Origin: Erwinia sp.
GTDB lineage: Bacteria > Pseudomonadota > Gammaproteobacteria > Enterobacterales > Enterobacteriaceae
DNA: 64,000 nucleotides
Direction: 5' to 3'
Assembly: GCA_964016415.1 (NCBI GenBank)
Contig: OZ024666.1
Span: 3,267,310 to 3,331,309, forward strand
The translations under genes and the position numbers were made by a program. Shown here one piece after another: positions 24,765 to 34,478 of this stretch. Under the pieces are notes generated by a model. The model saw only the letters and a list, made by a program, of their open reading frames with translations. It did no database searches and was not told the DNA's origin. Every line of letters starts with the position of its first letter. Position 1 is the stretch's first letter.

Positions 24765-25298
24765 ATGAAACAACCAACACGCGTTTCAGATCGTAAAACC
24801 GGTCAGCCAGCTAAGAAACGCCAGTCACGTGAGGAAATGAATGCTGAATCCCGTGCACGGAAACGGGATAAAAAGCATCGAGGTAATGCTTCTGGTAGCC
24901 GAAGTAATCCTCAGGTTGCTGCACCCAAACACGGGGGAAGTAAGAAAACGGCAGACTCCCGCATTGGCAGCAAAAAACCGATACCACTCGTCGGCGTGAC
25001 AGCTGAACAATCATCATCACTGACTCCGGCACATCCACCCTCAGTGAAGCCGCCTGTTTTGTTACCAGAGCAGGAGCTTGCAGCTCTGGAAAGTAACCCC
25101 CGACTGGATTCTCTGCTGGATAGCCTTGAAGCGGGAGAAACGTTATCTGCCGATGATCAGGCGTGGCTCGATCAGACTCTGGATCGCATTGATGTACTGA
25201 TGGAAACCTTAGGCATTGCACTGGATGACGATGAAGATGACCGTGAAGCTGAAGAAGATATGTATCGTTTGCTGAAAGGTAACTCCCCTTCACACTGA
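24765..25298 (+). CDS. yihI: Der GTPase-activating protein YihI
   Basis: Stimulates GTP hydrolysis by the ribosome assembly GTPase Der. 177 residues (E. coli 169). The N-terminal half is very basic (KKRQSREEMNAESRARKRDKKH), the middle has RIGSKKPIPL, and the C-terminal half is acidic and helical (LDSLLDSLEAGETLSADDQAWLDQTLDRIDVLM) ending in an acidic run. This basic-linker-acidic layout is the family pattern. It lies upstream of hemN as in E. coli. Confidence 0.93.
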   Translation: MKQPTRVSDRKTGQPAKKRQSREEMNAESRARKRDKKHRGNASGSRSNPQVAAPKHGGSKKTADSRIGSKKPIPLVGVTAEQSSSLTPAHPPSVKPPVLLPEQELAALESNPRLDSLLDSLEAGETLSADDQAWLDQTLDRIDVLMETLGIALDDDEDDREAEEDMYRLLKGNSPSH

Positions 25299-25371
25299 TT
25301 TATGACTGCGGAATGGAAAGGGTCGCTCTGATATTAATCAACAGGGGTTTGTTTACCGGGATAGCTTCCTT

Positions 25372-25578
25372 GTGAATGGACCCGTACTGATTTATTTGTT
25401 GGTTGTTATCCCCTGCATGTTGCTGTGGGCCGCGACTAAACTGCACCGTTTAAAAAAACGAAAAAAACGCCTGAAACGTCCGGGTGGGGCTTCGCCTTGT
25501 CTTTCCCGGCCGGTGTTGAAAAAGCGAGCCCGCTACAAGATTGAAAAAAGGAACCCGGACTGTGACACAAACCATTGA
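25372..25578 (+). CDS. Small putative membrane protein between yihI and hemN
   Basis: 68-codon frame with a GTG start at 25372. One strong membrane helix at the N-terminus (VLIYLLVVIPCMLLWAATKL) is followed by a very basic tail. Its end overlaps the hemN start by 17 bases, which suggests translational coupling. I do not recognise the family firmly; small single-helix proteins occur at this position in related bacteria. It could be non-coding. Confidence 0.45.
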   Translation: MNGPVLIYLLVVIPCMLLWAATKLHRLKKRKKRLKRPGGASPCLSRPVLKKRARYKIEKRNPDCDTNH

Positions 25579-26926
25579 ATGGGATCTTAATCTGATCCAG
25601 AAGTACAACATTTCTGGCCCCCGTTATACCTCCTATCCGACAGCGCTGGAGTTCTCCCCGGCCTATCAGGAGAGTGATTTCTTAGCCGCAGTGCAGCGTT
25701 ATCCTGAACGACCTCTGTCACTCTACCTGCATATTCCGTTCTGCCATCAGCTCTGTTATTTCTGTGGCTGTAATAAAATTGTCACCCGACATGGGCACAA
25801 AGCTGATCTCTATCTGGACGCACTGGAAAAGGAGATCATCGCTCGTGCTCCGCTATTTGCCCAACGCACTGTGACACAGATGCACTGGGGCGGAGGCACA
25901 CCGACGTTTCTCTCTCCGGCACAAATTTCTCGGTTGATGCGGTTGCTGCGTGACAGTTTTACCTTCAGCGATAAAGCCGAAATGTCGATTGAGATAGACC
26001 CGCGTGAAATTGAATTATCGGTACTCGATCATTTGTATGAGTGTGGTTTTAGCCGCCTGAGCATGGGCATTCAGGATTTTAATCCAGCTGTACAGAAGAA
26101 AATCAATCGTATTCAGGATGAAGCTATGATTTTCGATCTGGTGACACGGGGCCGTGCTCTGGGATTTTCCTCTGTGAACCTTGACCTGATCTATGGTTTA
26201 CCTCTGCAAACACCAGATAGCTTTGCGTCTACACTGGAGAAAGTGGTTGCACTCAATCCCGATCGACTGAGTGTATTTAATTACGCCCATATGCCTGCGC
26301 TTTTTGCCGCACAGCGTAAGATAAAAGAGCAGGATCTACCCGATGCAGGAGAGAAGCTGGCTATTCTTCAGCAATCGATTACTGCTCTTACTCAACAGGG
26401 TTATCAGTTTATTGGTATGGATCACTTTGCTCGCCCGGATGATGAACTGGCGATGGCGCAACGTGCAGGACGTTTGCACCGCAATTTTCAGGGTTATACC
26501 ACCCAGGGGGATACAGACTTGTTGGGCTTTGGGGTATCAGCGATCAGTATGATAGGTGACAGTTATGCGCAGAATCAAAAAGAGATAAAAGCATACTACC
26601 AGCAGATAGAGTGGCAAGGTAATGCTCTCTGGCGTGGTGTCAGTCTATCAACCGATGATTGTCTGCGCAGAGATGTGATCAAAACGATTATCTGTAATTT
26701 TTCGCTTAAATTTGCTGACTTTGGTTTGAAAAGCGAGGATTTTTTACGTTATTTCGCTGACGATATGATGCAATTGCAACCGTTAATTGAAGATGGGCTG
26801 GTAACCTGTGATGAAACAGGGTTACAGGTCACTGCCCGTGGAAGAATGCTGGTGCGTAATATTTGCATGTGTTTTGATCGTTATCTCCGGCAGAATAGTG
26901 GTACGCAGTTTTCCCGGGTGATTTAA
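25562..26926 (+). CDS. hemN: Oxygen-independent coproporphyrinogen III oxidase HemN
   Basis: Radical-SAM enzyme that converts coproporphyrinogen III to protoporphyrinogen IX in anaerobic heme synthesis. The GTG at 25562, 8 bases after AAAAGGAA, gives 454 residues starting MTQTIEWDLNLIQKYNISGP; E. coli is 457. The iron-sulfur motif CHQLCYFCGC is intact, as are HWGGGTPTFL, LIYGLPLQTP and the C-terminal RNICMCFD. Confidence 0.95.
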   Translation: MTQTIEWDLNLIQKYNISGPRYTSYPTALEFSPAYQESDFLAAVQRYPERPLSLYLHIPFCHQLCYFCGCNKIVTRHGHKADLYLDALEKEIIARAPLFAQRTVTQMHWGGGTPTFLSPAQISRLMRLLRDSFTFSDKAEMSIEIDPREIELSVLDHLYECGFSRLSMGIQDFNPAVQKKINRIQDEAMIFDLVTRGRALGFSSVNLDLIYGLPLQTPDSFASTLEKVVALNPDRLSVFNYAHMPALFAAQRKIKEQDLPDAGEKLAILQQSITALTQQGYQFIGMDHFARPDDELAMAQRAGRLHRNFQGYTTQGDTDLLGFGVSAISMIGDSYAQNQKEIKAYYQQIEWQGNALWRGVSLSTDDCLRRDVIKTIICNFSLKFADFGLKSEDFLRYFADDMMQLQPLIEDGLVTCDETGLQVTARGRMLVRNICMCFDRYLRQNSGTQFSRVI

Positions 26927-27029
26927 TGCTATCCTCATGCAGGGCGAGCCAGTAAGTAAATAATTTTCTTTTATTTATCAGGTTTGCTCATCATGATTTT
27001 TAATTTCACTATCCACCATTAGGCCGATT

Positions 27030-27932
27030 ATGACAGAGTTATCTTTTACTATTGCTCAGGAGCAAAATACAGAAACTGCTGGTTTGTCCACCTTACCGTT
27101 GTCTGACATGCTAATGCTGATCAATCAAAATGATGCTCAGGTTCCTCAGGCAATCCAGCATGTTTTGCCGCAGGTTGAAAAGGCTGTCCGGTTGATCGTC
27201 AGACAAATTCAACAAGGCGGCAGGTTATTTTATGTGGGGGCTGGTACCAGTGGACGACTGGGAGTACTTGATGCTGCTGAATGCCCTCCTACGTTTGGTA
27301 CAGACCCACATCTGGTACAAGGTGTTATTGCCGGTGGAACGGAAGCAGTATTGCGTGCAATAGAGAAAGTAGAAGATGATGGTATGGCGGCAAAAAAAGA
27401 GTTGTGTCGCCGCGAGCTGAGTGCTGATGATGTTGTGGTTGGCATTGCTGCCAGTGGACGTACGCCCTTTGTACTTGCAGCATTGGATTATGCAGGTTCG
27501 GTCATGGCAAAGCGTATCGCAATCACCACTCGCGGTCCCGGTCTGATTTCTGAATATGCAGATGTAGTGATAGCACCTGATGTCGGGCCGGAGGTGCTTT
27601 CTGGTTCCACGCGAATGAAAAGTGGTACAGCGCAGAAAATGTTACTGGGCATGCTGAGTACGGCGGTGATGGTACAGTTAGGGAAAGTGCACGGTAATTT
27701 CATGATTGATGTAAAAGCATCGAACGAAAAACTCTGTCACCGCGCTGAACATATGGTGAGTCAAATTTGTGCAATTAGTGAAGAGAGAGCCAGAAAACTG
27801 TTAGTTTCTGTCGGTTATAATGTGCGAGCCGCAGTACTGTGCAATATGTTGCAGTTGACGCCTGAAGCAGCAAAGGAGAGAGCTGCGCAGCCATTTGTCT
27901 CATTAGCTGAACAGCTTAACCCTGGACACTAA
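27030..27932 (+). CDS. murQ: N-acetylmuramic acid 6-phosphate etherase MurQ
   Basis: Cleaves the lactyl ether of MurNAc-6-phosphate to give GlcNAc-6-phosphate and lactate in cell-wall recycling. 300 residues (E. coli 298). The SIS domain shows YVGAGTSGRLGVLDAAECPPTFG, the catalytic region is AIEKVEDD, and GSTRMKSGTAQKMLLGML is conserved. In E. coli murQ is elsewhere with murP; here it lies alone between hemN and glnG, and no murP is nearby. Confidence 0.95.
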   Translation: MTELSFTIAQEQNTETAGLSTLPLSDMLMLINQNDAQVPQAIQHVLPQVEKAVRLIVRQIQQGGRLFYVGAGTSGRLGVLDAAECPPTFGTDPHLVQGVIAGGTEAVLRAIEKVEDDGMAAKKELCRRELSADDVVVGIAASGRTPFVLAALDYAGSVMAKRIAITTRGPGLISEYADVVIAPDVGPEVLSGSTRMKSGTAQKMLLGMLSTAVMVQLGKVHGNFMIDVKASNEKLCHRAEHMVSQICAISEERARKLLVSVGYNVRAAVLCNMLQLTPEAAKERAAQPFVSLAEQLNPGH

Positions 27933-27970
27933 AAAACCATGACACACAGTGTGTGCTGTTGGCTTTTTTC
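27931..27970. terminator. Bidirectional terminator between murQ and glnG
   Basis: An A6 run, an imperfect palindrome (CCA...CACAC-AGT-GTGTG...TGG) and a T6 run lie between the convergent murQ and glnG stops. This is the symmetric layout of a terminator working in both directions. Confidence 0.7.
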
Positions 27971-28016
27971 AGTTGCGCACACTGGGTCATTGATTATTCA
28001 GGCCGGTGAAGTAAAG

Positions 28017-29426
28017 CTATTCCATTCCCAGTTCTTTCAGTTTTCGCGTTAATGTATTACGCCCCCATCCCAGCAGGCGGGCAGCTTCTTTTTTATGACC
28101 TTGTGTATGACGCAGAGCGGTCATGAGAAGAGTGCGTTCCATTTCTGGCTGGGCTTCTGAGAGCAGATCCTGATGGCCTGAGCGCAGCGCCCGATCAGCC
28201 CATTGAGCCAGTAACGTCGCCCAGTTATCCGGATGAGCAGTTGCCGTTGTACCAGGTACGGTGGCTTCAAACAGCTCTGGTGGGAGATCCTGTATCAGCA
28301 CCTCCTGTCCTGCAGCCATCACTGTTAACCAACGGCAGGTGTTTTCCAGCTGCCTGACGTTACCAGACCAGTGCAAACGGGTAAGTGCCACCTCAGTTTC
28401 AGCGTGCAATATTTTTGCTTCCACGCCTAGTTCACGCGCGGCTTCCTGTAAAAAATAACGAGCTAAACGCGGGATGTCTTCACGGCGTTCACGTAATGGC
28501 GGTAGATGTATCCGAATCACATTGAGGCGATGGAAGAGGTCTTCACGAAATTTACCTTCCTGCACCCGCAACTCAAGGTTTTGATGGGTGGCTGCAATAA
28601 TACGAACATCGACTTTTACCGGGGCGTATCCGCCTACCCGGTAAAACTGGCCGTCTGCCAGTACGCGCAGTAATCGTGTCTGTACATCAAGAGGCATATC
28701 GCCGATTTCATCCAGAAATAGCGTGCCACCGTCGGCCTGTTCAAAGCGCCCCTGGCGGATCTGATTCGCCCCGGTAAAAGCGCCTTTTTCATGACCAAAA
28801 AGTTCGGACTCAATCAAATCTTTTGGTATAGCCGCCATATTCAGAGCAATGAACGGCGCCTTAGCCCGTGGACTGTGGCGGTGCAGTGCATGTGCTACCA
28901 GCTCTTTCCCGGTACCTGATTCACCATTAATCAGCACGCTAATAGAAGAGCGAGAGAGTCTGCCTATGATGCGGAAAACATCCTGCATGGCAGGAGCTTC
29001 ACCGATAATATCGGTCGTCGGTCCATTGACAGGCTGGTGGCGGGGTTGCTGTTGCTCCTGATAGTGACTGACCGCACGCTCTACCAGTGCTACCGCTTCA
29101 TCAATATCGAAAGGTTTGGGCAGATAATCAAAAGCCCCTTGCTGATAAGCACTGACGGCGGCATCAAGGTCTGAATGTGCTGTCATAATAATCACGGGCA
29201 GCATGGGGTGACGCTGTTTTATCTGTTTTAATAAATCCAGTCCATCCATCCCCGGCATACGTATATCAGACAACAATACATCAGGGGTTTTTGTTGCCAG
29301 TGCTGCCAGCACTTCATTACCGCTGTCAAACGTTGCACATTGCAAGCCTGCGCCGGTAAGTGCCCGTTCAAGTACCCAGCGAATAGAGCTGTCATCATCG
29401 ACTATCCAGGCTATTCCTCGTTGCAT
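28017..29426 (-). CDS. glnG: Nitrogen regulator NtrC (NRI)
   Basis: Response regulator and sigma-54 activator of nitrogen assimilation genes. 469 residues, the E. coli length. The receiver domain has the phosphorylation site in [13 protein letters not shown] (Asp about 54). The AAA+ domain has Walker [10 protein letters not shown], the sigma-54 contact loop GAFTGA and Walker [12 protein letters not shown]. The C-terminal Fis-type helix-turn-helix is [21 protein letters not shown]. It starts 7 bases after glnL. Confidence 0.97.
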   Translation of the reverse strand: MQRGIAWIVDDDSSIRWVLERALTGAGLQCATFDSGNEVLAALATKTPDVLLSDIRMPGMDGLDLLKQIKQRHPMLPVIIMTAHSDLDAAVSAYQQGAFDYLPKPFDIDEAVALVERAVSHYQEQQQPRHQPVNGPTTDIIGEAPAMQDVFRIIGRLSRSSISVLINGESGTGKELVAHALHRHSPRAKAPFIALNMAAIPKDLIESELFGHEKGAFTGANQIRQGRFEQADGGTLFLDEIGDMPLDVQTRLLRVLADGQFYRVGGYAPVKVDVRIIAATHQNLELRVQEGKFREDLFHRLNVIRIHLPPLRERREDIPRLARYFLQEAARELGVEAKILHAETEVALTRLHWSGNVRQLENTCRWLTVMAAGQEVLIQDLPPELFEATVPGTTATAHPDNWATLLAQWADRALRSGHQDLLSEAQPEMERTLLMTALRHTQGHKKEAARLLGWGRNTLTRKLKELGME

Positions 29427-29433
29427 AGAAACC

Positions 29434-30483
29434 TCACTGACGTATGGGCAGGAACACCGAAAACTCGGTATGACCCGGCCAACTGTTAAATTCTATTTTA
29501 CCTGAGTGTTGATCAATCAGACTGCGGGCAATAGAGAGACCAAGCCCTGTGCCACCCTCTCGTCCGCTGACCATGGGATAAAATAATGTATCCTGCAAAT
29601 GGGCCGGGATACCCGGACCATCATCTTCAATATCAATTCGCGCCACCAGGCGATAACGTGTGCCGTGCAGGGTTAGCTGAAATGCTGTACGGGTTCTGAG
29701 GGTGATGGTGCCACCGGCATCCCCTAATGCTTGCAAGGCATTTCGGACAATATTCAAAATCACCTGCTCGATTTGATCCGGATCGTGCGGGAACTCAGGC
29801 AAGCTCGGATCATAATCTCTTTCCAGGGTGACATTGTCTGGTAACTCCATGGAAACCAGTTTGACAATACGTTCAACAACCTGATGAATACTTTGCGTGA
29901 TATGCATCCCTGGTTGCTGGGGGCCCAACAGCCGATCAACCAGATTACGCAGGCGATCTGCCTGTTCAATAATGACTTTGGTATATTCGGTCAGTGAAGG
30001 ATCGGGCAGTGCTCTTGCCAGCAATTGGGCTGCACCACGTAGTCCCCCGAGAGGATTTTTGATCTCATGCGCTAAACCGCGCACCAGGTCGCGTGCGGCA
30101 ACTTGCTGGGCATGCTGTAATTGCTCCTGACTGAGTCGGCGTTGATTATCCATTGGCGCCATCTCAAGCAGAATAAATCCTTCAGGAAGACGCTGGGCTG
30201 TCAGTGACATAATATGAGCACGACCATCCACGACCAGAGTGACTTCGTTATCAGTAAACCCCAGTCCTGCCTGCAGGCTCTCTTGCATGACATCGATATC
30301 CAGAGAGAAATAGCCCATCAGGTCGGGTAACGGAATGCCGTAAAGTTTTCTGGCACTTTGTGCCAGAAGCTGCTGCGCAGCGGGATTGGCATAATGCACT
30401 ACCAGAGCGTTATCAACCAACAGAACGCTGTTAATCAGCGCGTTGAGGATCTGCCCGGCATCAGGCAGGGTGCCGGTTGCCAT
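29434..30483 (-). CDS. glnL: Nitrogen sensor kinase NtrB (NRII)
   Basis: Phosphorylates NtrC under nitrogen limitation and, bound to PII, dephosphorylates it. The ATG at 30483, after an AGGAGAG site, gives 349 residues starting [19 protein letters not shown], as in E. coli; the longer frame to 30570 runs into the glnA terminator. PAS domain at the N-terminus, H-box [17 protein letters not shown]-box [10 protein letters not shown], and G-boxes DDGPGIP and [13 protein letters not shown]. Confidence 0.96.
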   Translation of the reverse strand: MATGTLPDAGQILNALINSVLLVDNALVVHYANPAAQQLLAQSARKLYGIPLPDLMGYFSLDIDVMQESLQAGLGFTDNEVTLVVDGRAHIMSLTAQRLPEGFILLEMAPMDNQRRLSQEQLQHAQQVAARDLVRGLAHEIKNPLGGLRGAAQLLARALPDPSLTEYTKVIIEQADRLRNLVDRLLGPQQPGMHITQSIHQVVERIVKLVSMELPDNVTLERDYDPSLPEFPHDPDQIEQVILNIVRNALQALGDAGGTITLRTRTAFQLTLHGTRYRLVARIDIEDDGPGIPAHLQDTLFYPMVSGREGGTGLGLSIARSLIDQHSGKIEFNSWPGHTEFSVFLPIRQ

Positions 30484-30558
30484 ACGGTACTCTCCTGGTT
30501 TGTCCAAAAGTGGGATCTGATCAGGTAAATCCCCGTTCTGGCGTGAAGTATCAGGGTT

Positions 30559-30582
30559 AAAAAAGCCCATCCTGAGATGGGC
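30559..30582 (-). terminator. Rho-independent terminator between glnA and glnL
   Basis: On the minus strand GCCCATC, a TCAG loop and GATGGGC form a perfect 7-bp stem followed by TTTTTTAA. As in E. coli it should limit readthrough from glnA into glnLG, so that NtrBC are made in smaller amounts than glutamine synthetase. Confidence 0.8.
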
Positions 30583-30671
30583 CTGAACAGCTCAGTGTAA
30601 TGATTATGCGCCTGGCTGATGCAACACTCATGGCTGGCAACAGCCTGCGCATAGATCATGCTCGAGACAAA

Positions 30672-32081
30672 TTACACGCTGTAGTACAGTTCAAATTCCA
30701 CCGGATGCGGCGTCATGCGCACACGATCCATTTCAGCCTTACGCAGCTCGATATAGGCATCAATAGATTCGTCAGTAAATACGCCACCACGAGTCAGGAA
30801 CTCACGGTCTTCGTTCAGCGCATTCAATGCTTCTTCCAGAGAGCCTGCTACTTTTGGAATTTCAGCCTCTTCTTCTGGTGGCAGATCATAGAGGTTTTTA
30901 TCCATTGCATCGCCAGGATGGATTTTATTAATGATGCCATCAAGTCCGGCCATCAGCAGCGCGGCAAAGCACAGGTATGGGTTAGCCGCTGGATCAGGGA
31001 AACGGGCTTCAATACGGCGTGCTTTCGGGCTTGCAACCACAGGAATTCGGATTGATGCAGAACGGTTACGGGCAGAGTAGGCCAGCATCACAGGTGCTTC
31101 ATAACCCGGTACCAGACGCTTGTACGAGTTTGTGGTTGGGTTTGACAGTGCGTTGATCGCTTTAGCGTGTTTGATCACACCACCGATGTAATACAGTGCT
31201 GTTTCAGACAGGCCGCCGTATTTGTCACCGGCAAACAGGTTTGTACCGCCTTTTGACAGAGACATATGGCAGTGCATGCCAGAGCCATTGTCACCAAAAA
31301 TTGGTTTTGGCATAAACGTTGCTGTTTTGCCGTACGCATGAGCGACATTGTGAACAACGTACTTATAAATCTGAATTTCGTCTGCTTTTTTGGTCATAGT
31401 ATTGAAGCGGGTAGCCACTTCGTTTTGACCTGCTGTAGCCACTTCATGGTGATGAGCTTCAACAACCAGGCCCATTTGTTCCATTGTCAGACACATGGCA
31501 GAACGGATGTCCTGTGATGAGTCGACCGGAGGAACCGGGAAGTAACCGCCTTTGAGACCAGGACGGTGACCTTTGTTACCCCCTTCGTACTCTTTACCGG
31601 TATTCCACGCGGCTTCGATGTCATCGATAGCAACATGCGAACCTGAAGTAGAAGAACCGAAACGGATGTCATCAAACAGGAAGAATTCTGGCTCCGGACC
31701 AAAAAGTACGGTATCTGCAATGCCAGAAGAACGCAGGAAGTCTTCTGCACGTTTTGCGATAGAGCGTGGGTCACGGTCATAGCCTTGCATAGTGCCAGGC
31801 TCAAGAATATCGCAGCGGATAATCAGGGTTGAATCTTCGAAGAAAGGGTCGATCAGTGCGGTGCTAGCATCTGGCATTAACACCATGTCTGATTCATTGA
31901 TGCCTTTCCAGCCACCAATAGAAGAACCATCAAACATTTTACCTTCTTCGAAAAAGTCTGCATTTACCTGATGGGCGGGAATGGTAACGTGCTGCTCTTT
32001 ACCTTTAGTGTCGGTAAAACGCAGATCAACGAATTTGACTTCATGCTCGTTCATCATCGACAGAACGTGTTCAGCTGACAT
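30672..32081 (-). CDS. glnA: Glutamine synthetase GlnA
   Basis: Type I-beta glutamine synthetase, which forms glutamine from glutamate, ammonia and ATP. The ATG at 32081 begins [20 protein letters not shown] and gives 469 residues, exactly as in E. coli; an in-frame extension to 32138 has no ribosome site. Active-site segments [32 protein letters not shown] and [17 protein letters not shown] are intact. The adenylylation tyrosine lies in NLYDLPPEE. Transcribed from a sigma-54 promoter under NtrC control. Confidence 0.98.
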   Translation of the reverse strand: MSAEHVLSMMNEHEVKFVDLRFTDTKGKEQHVTIPAHQVNADFFEEGKMFDGSSIGGWKGINESDMVLMPDASTALIDPFFEDSTLIIRCDILEPGTMQGYDRDPRSIAKRAEDFLRSSGIADTVLFGPEPEFFLFDDIRFGSSTSGSHVAIDDIEAAWNTGKEYEGGNKGHRPGLKGGYFPVPPVDSSQDIRSAMCLTMEQMGLVVEAHHHEVATAGQNEVATRFNTMTKKADEIQIYKYVVHNVAHAYGKTATFMPKPIFGDNGSGMHCHMSLSKGGTNLFAGDKYGGLSETALYYIGGVIKHAKAINALSNPTTNSYKRLVPGYEAPVMLAYSARNRSASIRIPVVASPKARRIEARFPDPAANPYLCFAALLMAGLDGIINKIHPGDAMDKNLYDLPPEEEAEIPKVAGSLEEALNALNEDREFLTRGGVFTDESIDAYIELRKAEMDRVRMTPHPVEFELYYSV

Positions 32082-32230
32082 ACATAACTCTCCTGGATTT
32101 GTCATTGTCGTCACGGTTAGGGAAACGTTGCTGTGCAACTTAAAAAGAGATTACACAGACATCCGATAATAACGTTCCCTGACAAGCTATCAACCGTTTG
32201 TATACGGGGATTTTTCATTGGATAAAATAA

Positions 32231-32247
32231 AGCGAAAACTGTGCCAA
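32231..32247 (-). promoter_or_regulatory. Sigma-54 promoter glnAp2
   Basis: On the minus strand TTGGCACAGTTTTCGCT has GG and GC separated by the required 10 bases (the -24/-12 elements) and is almost the E. coli glnAp2 sequence. It lies 150 bases upstream of the glnA ATG, with NtrC sites further upstream. Confidence 0.9.
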
Positions 32248-32301
32248 CTTTCGTATTTCTCTAAAAGAGCGCTATAATGCGCCTCTCAACCCTGCAGGGC
32301 T

Positions 32302-32398
32302 TGCACCACGATGGTTGTTTTGCACCAAAATAGACCATTATGGCTTTTTTTGTGATCTATTTTGGTGCATTTAATCAGAAGGGTGCAATTTTTGCACC
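32302..32398. promoter_or_regulatory. NtrC enhancer cluster between glnA and bipA
   Basis: Six TGCACC or GGTGCA half-sites lie in 97 bases. The best full site is TGCACCACGATGGTTGT (32302-32318). TGCACCAAAATAGA (32321-32334) and TCTATTTTGGTGCA (32356-32369) are a perfect 14-bp inverted pair 21 bases apart. GGTGCAA-TTT-TTGCACC (32382-32398) is an inside-out pair. NtrC binding here to activate glnAp2 follows from the E. coli system; the extra pairs are unexplained. Confidence 0.75.
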
Positions 32399-32454
32399 GA
32401 AAATGAATCGAAAAGCAACCTTATCGTTATCTTTAATTGAAATCTTTGATCCTG

Positions 32455-32483
32455 TTCAGTCCTTCGATTAATCCGTGTACAAT
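32455..32483 (+). promoter_or_regulatory. Candidate sigma-70 promoter of bipA
   Basis: TTCAGT (32455-32460), a 17-base spacer and TACAAT (32478-32483) lie 32 bases before the bipA start codon. The -35 is weak. Confidence 0.5.
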
Positions 32484-32515
32484 AGCGCGCTATTTCTAAT
32501 GCCTGAGGCAAAGCT

Positions 32516-34339
32516 GTGATCGAAAATTTGCGTAATATCGCCATTATTGCCCACGTTGACCATGGTAAAACCACCCTGGTCGACAAGTTGCTGCAACAGT
32601 CTGGTACTTTTGATGCCCGAACTGAGGCGGCTGAACGCGTAATGGACTCCAACGATTTGGAGAAAGAGCGTGGAATTACTATCCTCGCGAAAAATACTGC
32701 CATTAACTGGAAGAACTATCGTATCAATATCGTTGATACACCCGGACACGCCGATTTCGGTGGAGAGGTTGAGCGGGTGATGTCGATGGTGGATTCAGTG
32801 CTGCTGGTCGTTGATGCAATGGACGGCCCGATGCCCCAGACGCGTTTTGTGACTAAAAAAGCGTTTGCTAATGGCCTGAAACCGATTGTGGTTATCAACA
32901 AAGTTGACCGTCCTGGCGCCCGTCCTGACTGGGTAGTCGATCAGGTTTTCGACCTGTTTGTGAATCTGGATGCGACTGATGAGCAGCTCGATTTTCCGGT
33001 CATCTATGCATCGGCACTGAATGGTATTGCCGGGCTGGACCACGAAGATATGGCTGATGATATGACGCCGTTGTATCAGGCGATCGTTGATCATGTTTCT
33101 CCACCTAAAGTAGAAGTTGAAGCACCTTTCCAGATGCAAATTTCTCAGCTCGACTACAACAGCTATGTGGGTGTTATCGGCATAGGCCGTATTAAGCGTG
33201 GTGTGGTAAAACCGAATCAGCAGGTCACGATCATTGACAGTGAAGGCAAAACCCGCAACGGTAAAGTGGGTAAAGTGCTGACGCATCTTGGTCTTGAGCG
33301 AATTGAAGCGACGGCAGCAGAAGCAGGAGACATTATTGCAATCACCGGACTGGGTGAACTGAATATTTCAGACACCATCTGTGACCCGCAGAATGTTGAA
33401 GCGCTGCCAGCACTGAGCGTCGATGAACCAACGGTAACCATGTTCTTCAACGTCAACACCTCACCTTTCTGTGGTAAAGAAGGGAAGTTCGTCACTTCGC
33501 GTCAGATTCTTGATCGCCTGAATAAAGAGCTGGTGCATAACGTGGCGTTGCGTGTTGAAGAGACTGAAGATGCGGATGCTTTCCGGGTCTCCGGTCGTGG
33601 TGAGCTGCATCTGTCAGTACTGATTGAGAATATGCGTCGTGAAGGGTTTGAAATCGCTGTTTCACGTCCAAAAGTTATCAATCGTGTTATCGATGGTCGT
33701 AATCAGGAACCTTTTGAAAACGTCACGCTGGATATCGAAGAGCAGCACCAGGGTGCGGTAATGCAAGCGATGGGTGAGCGCAAAGGGGATGTTAAAGACA
33801 TGATCCCTGATGGCAAAGGCCGTATTCGTTTGGATTATCTGATCCCTGCGCGTGGTCTGATCGGTTTCCGTACTGAATTCATGACAATGACATCGGGTAC
33901 CGGTTTACTCTATTCAACTTTCAGCCACTACGATGATGTGCGTCCAGGCGAAATTGGCCAGCGTCAGAACGGTGTATTGATCTCCAATGGTCAGGGGAAA
34001 GCGGTGGCATTTGCCCTGTTCAGTTTGCAGGATCGCGGCAAGCTGTTCCTGGGTCATGGTGCTGAAGTTTACGAAGGGCAGATTATTGGTATTCATAGCC
34101 GTTCAAACGACCTGACGGTGAACTGCCTGACCGGTAAAAAACTGACCAACATGCGTGCTTCAGGTACGGATGAGGCGACAACACTGGTACCACCAGTGAA
34201 GATGTCTCTGGAGCAGGCGCTGGAGTTTATTGATGACGACGAGCTGGTGGAAGTGACACCTGTCTCTGTGCGTATTCGTAAACGCCACCTGACCGAAAAT
34301 GACCGTAAGCGTGCTAATCGCGGTTCTAAAGAGTCCTGA
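32516..34339 (+). CDS. bipA: Ribosome-associated GTPase BipA (TypA)
   Basis: Translational GTPase that assists 50S assembly, notably in the cold and under stress. 607 residues from a GTG start, the E. coli length and start. G1 [10 protein letters not shown]2 region [11 protein letters not shown]3 [11 protein letters not shown]4 NKVDRPGAR. The elongation-factor-like domains and the C-terminal BipA-specific domain ([35 protein letters not shown]) are complete. It diverges from glnA across the NtrC region. Confidence 0.97.
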   Translation: MIENLRNIAIIAHVDHGKTTLVDKLLQQSGTFDARTEAAERVMDSNDLEKERGITILAKNTAINWKNYRINIVDTPGHADFGGEVERVMSMVDSVLLVVDAMDGPMPQTRFVTKKAFANGLKPIVVINKVDRPGARPDWVVDQVFDLFVNLDATDEQLDFPVIYASALNGIAGLDHEDMADDMTPLYQAIVDHVSPPKVEVEAPFQMQISQLDYNSYVGVIGIGRIKRGVVKPNQQVTIIDSEGKTRNGKVGKVLTHLGLERIEATAAEAGDIIAITGLGELNISDTICDPQNVEALPALSVDEPTVTMFFNVNTSPFCGKEGKFVTSRQILDRLNKELVHNVALRVEETEDADAFRVSGRGELHLSVLIENMRREGFEIAVSRPKVINRVIDGRNQEPFENVTLDIEEQHQGAVMQAMGERKGDVKDMIPDGKGRIRLDYLIPARGLIGFRTEFMTMTSGTGLLYSTFSHYDDVRPGEIGQRQNGVLISNGQGKAVAFALFSLQDRGKLFLGHGAEVYEGQIIGIHSRSNDLTVNCLTGKKLTNMRASGTDEATTLVPPVKMSLEQALEFIDDDELVEVTPVSVRIRKRHLTENDRKRANRGSKES

Positions 34340-34362
34340 TTTTTTAGTTCTGTAAGCGTTAT

Positions 34363-34393
34363 CAGGCTGGCCACAGGCCAGCCTGTTTTTTTT
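34363..34393 (+). terminator. Rho-independent terminator of bipA
   Basis: CAGGCTGGCC, an ACA loop and GGCCAGCCTG form a perfect 10-bp stem followed directly by eight T. Confidence 0.92.
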
Positions 34394-34478
34394 CCTGCCA
34401 AAGTTTTCCTCTTCTGCCTGTTCAGTAACTGCTTTTACCGCTAGAGTGAATTATCTGCTGGCATAAAAGGAGATAACT

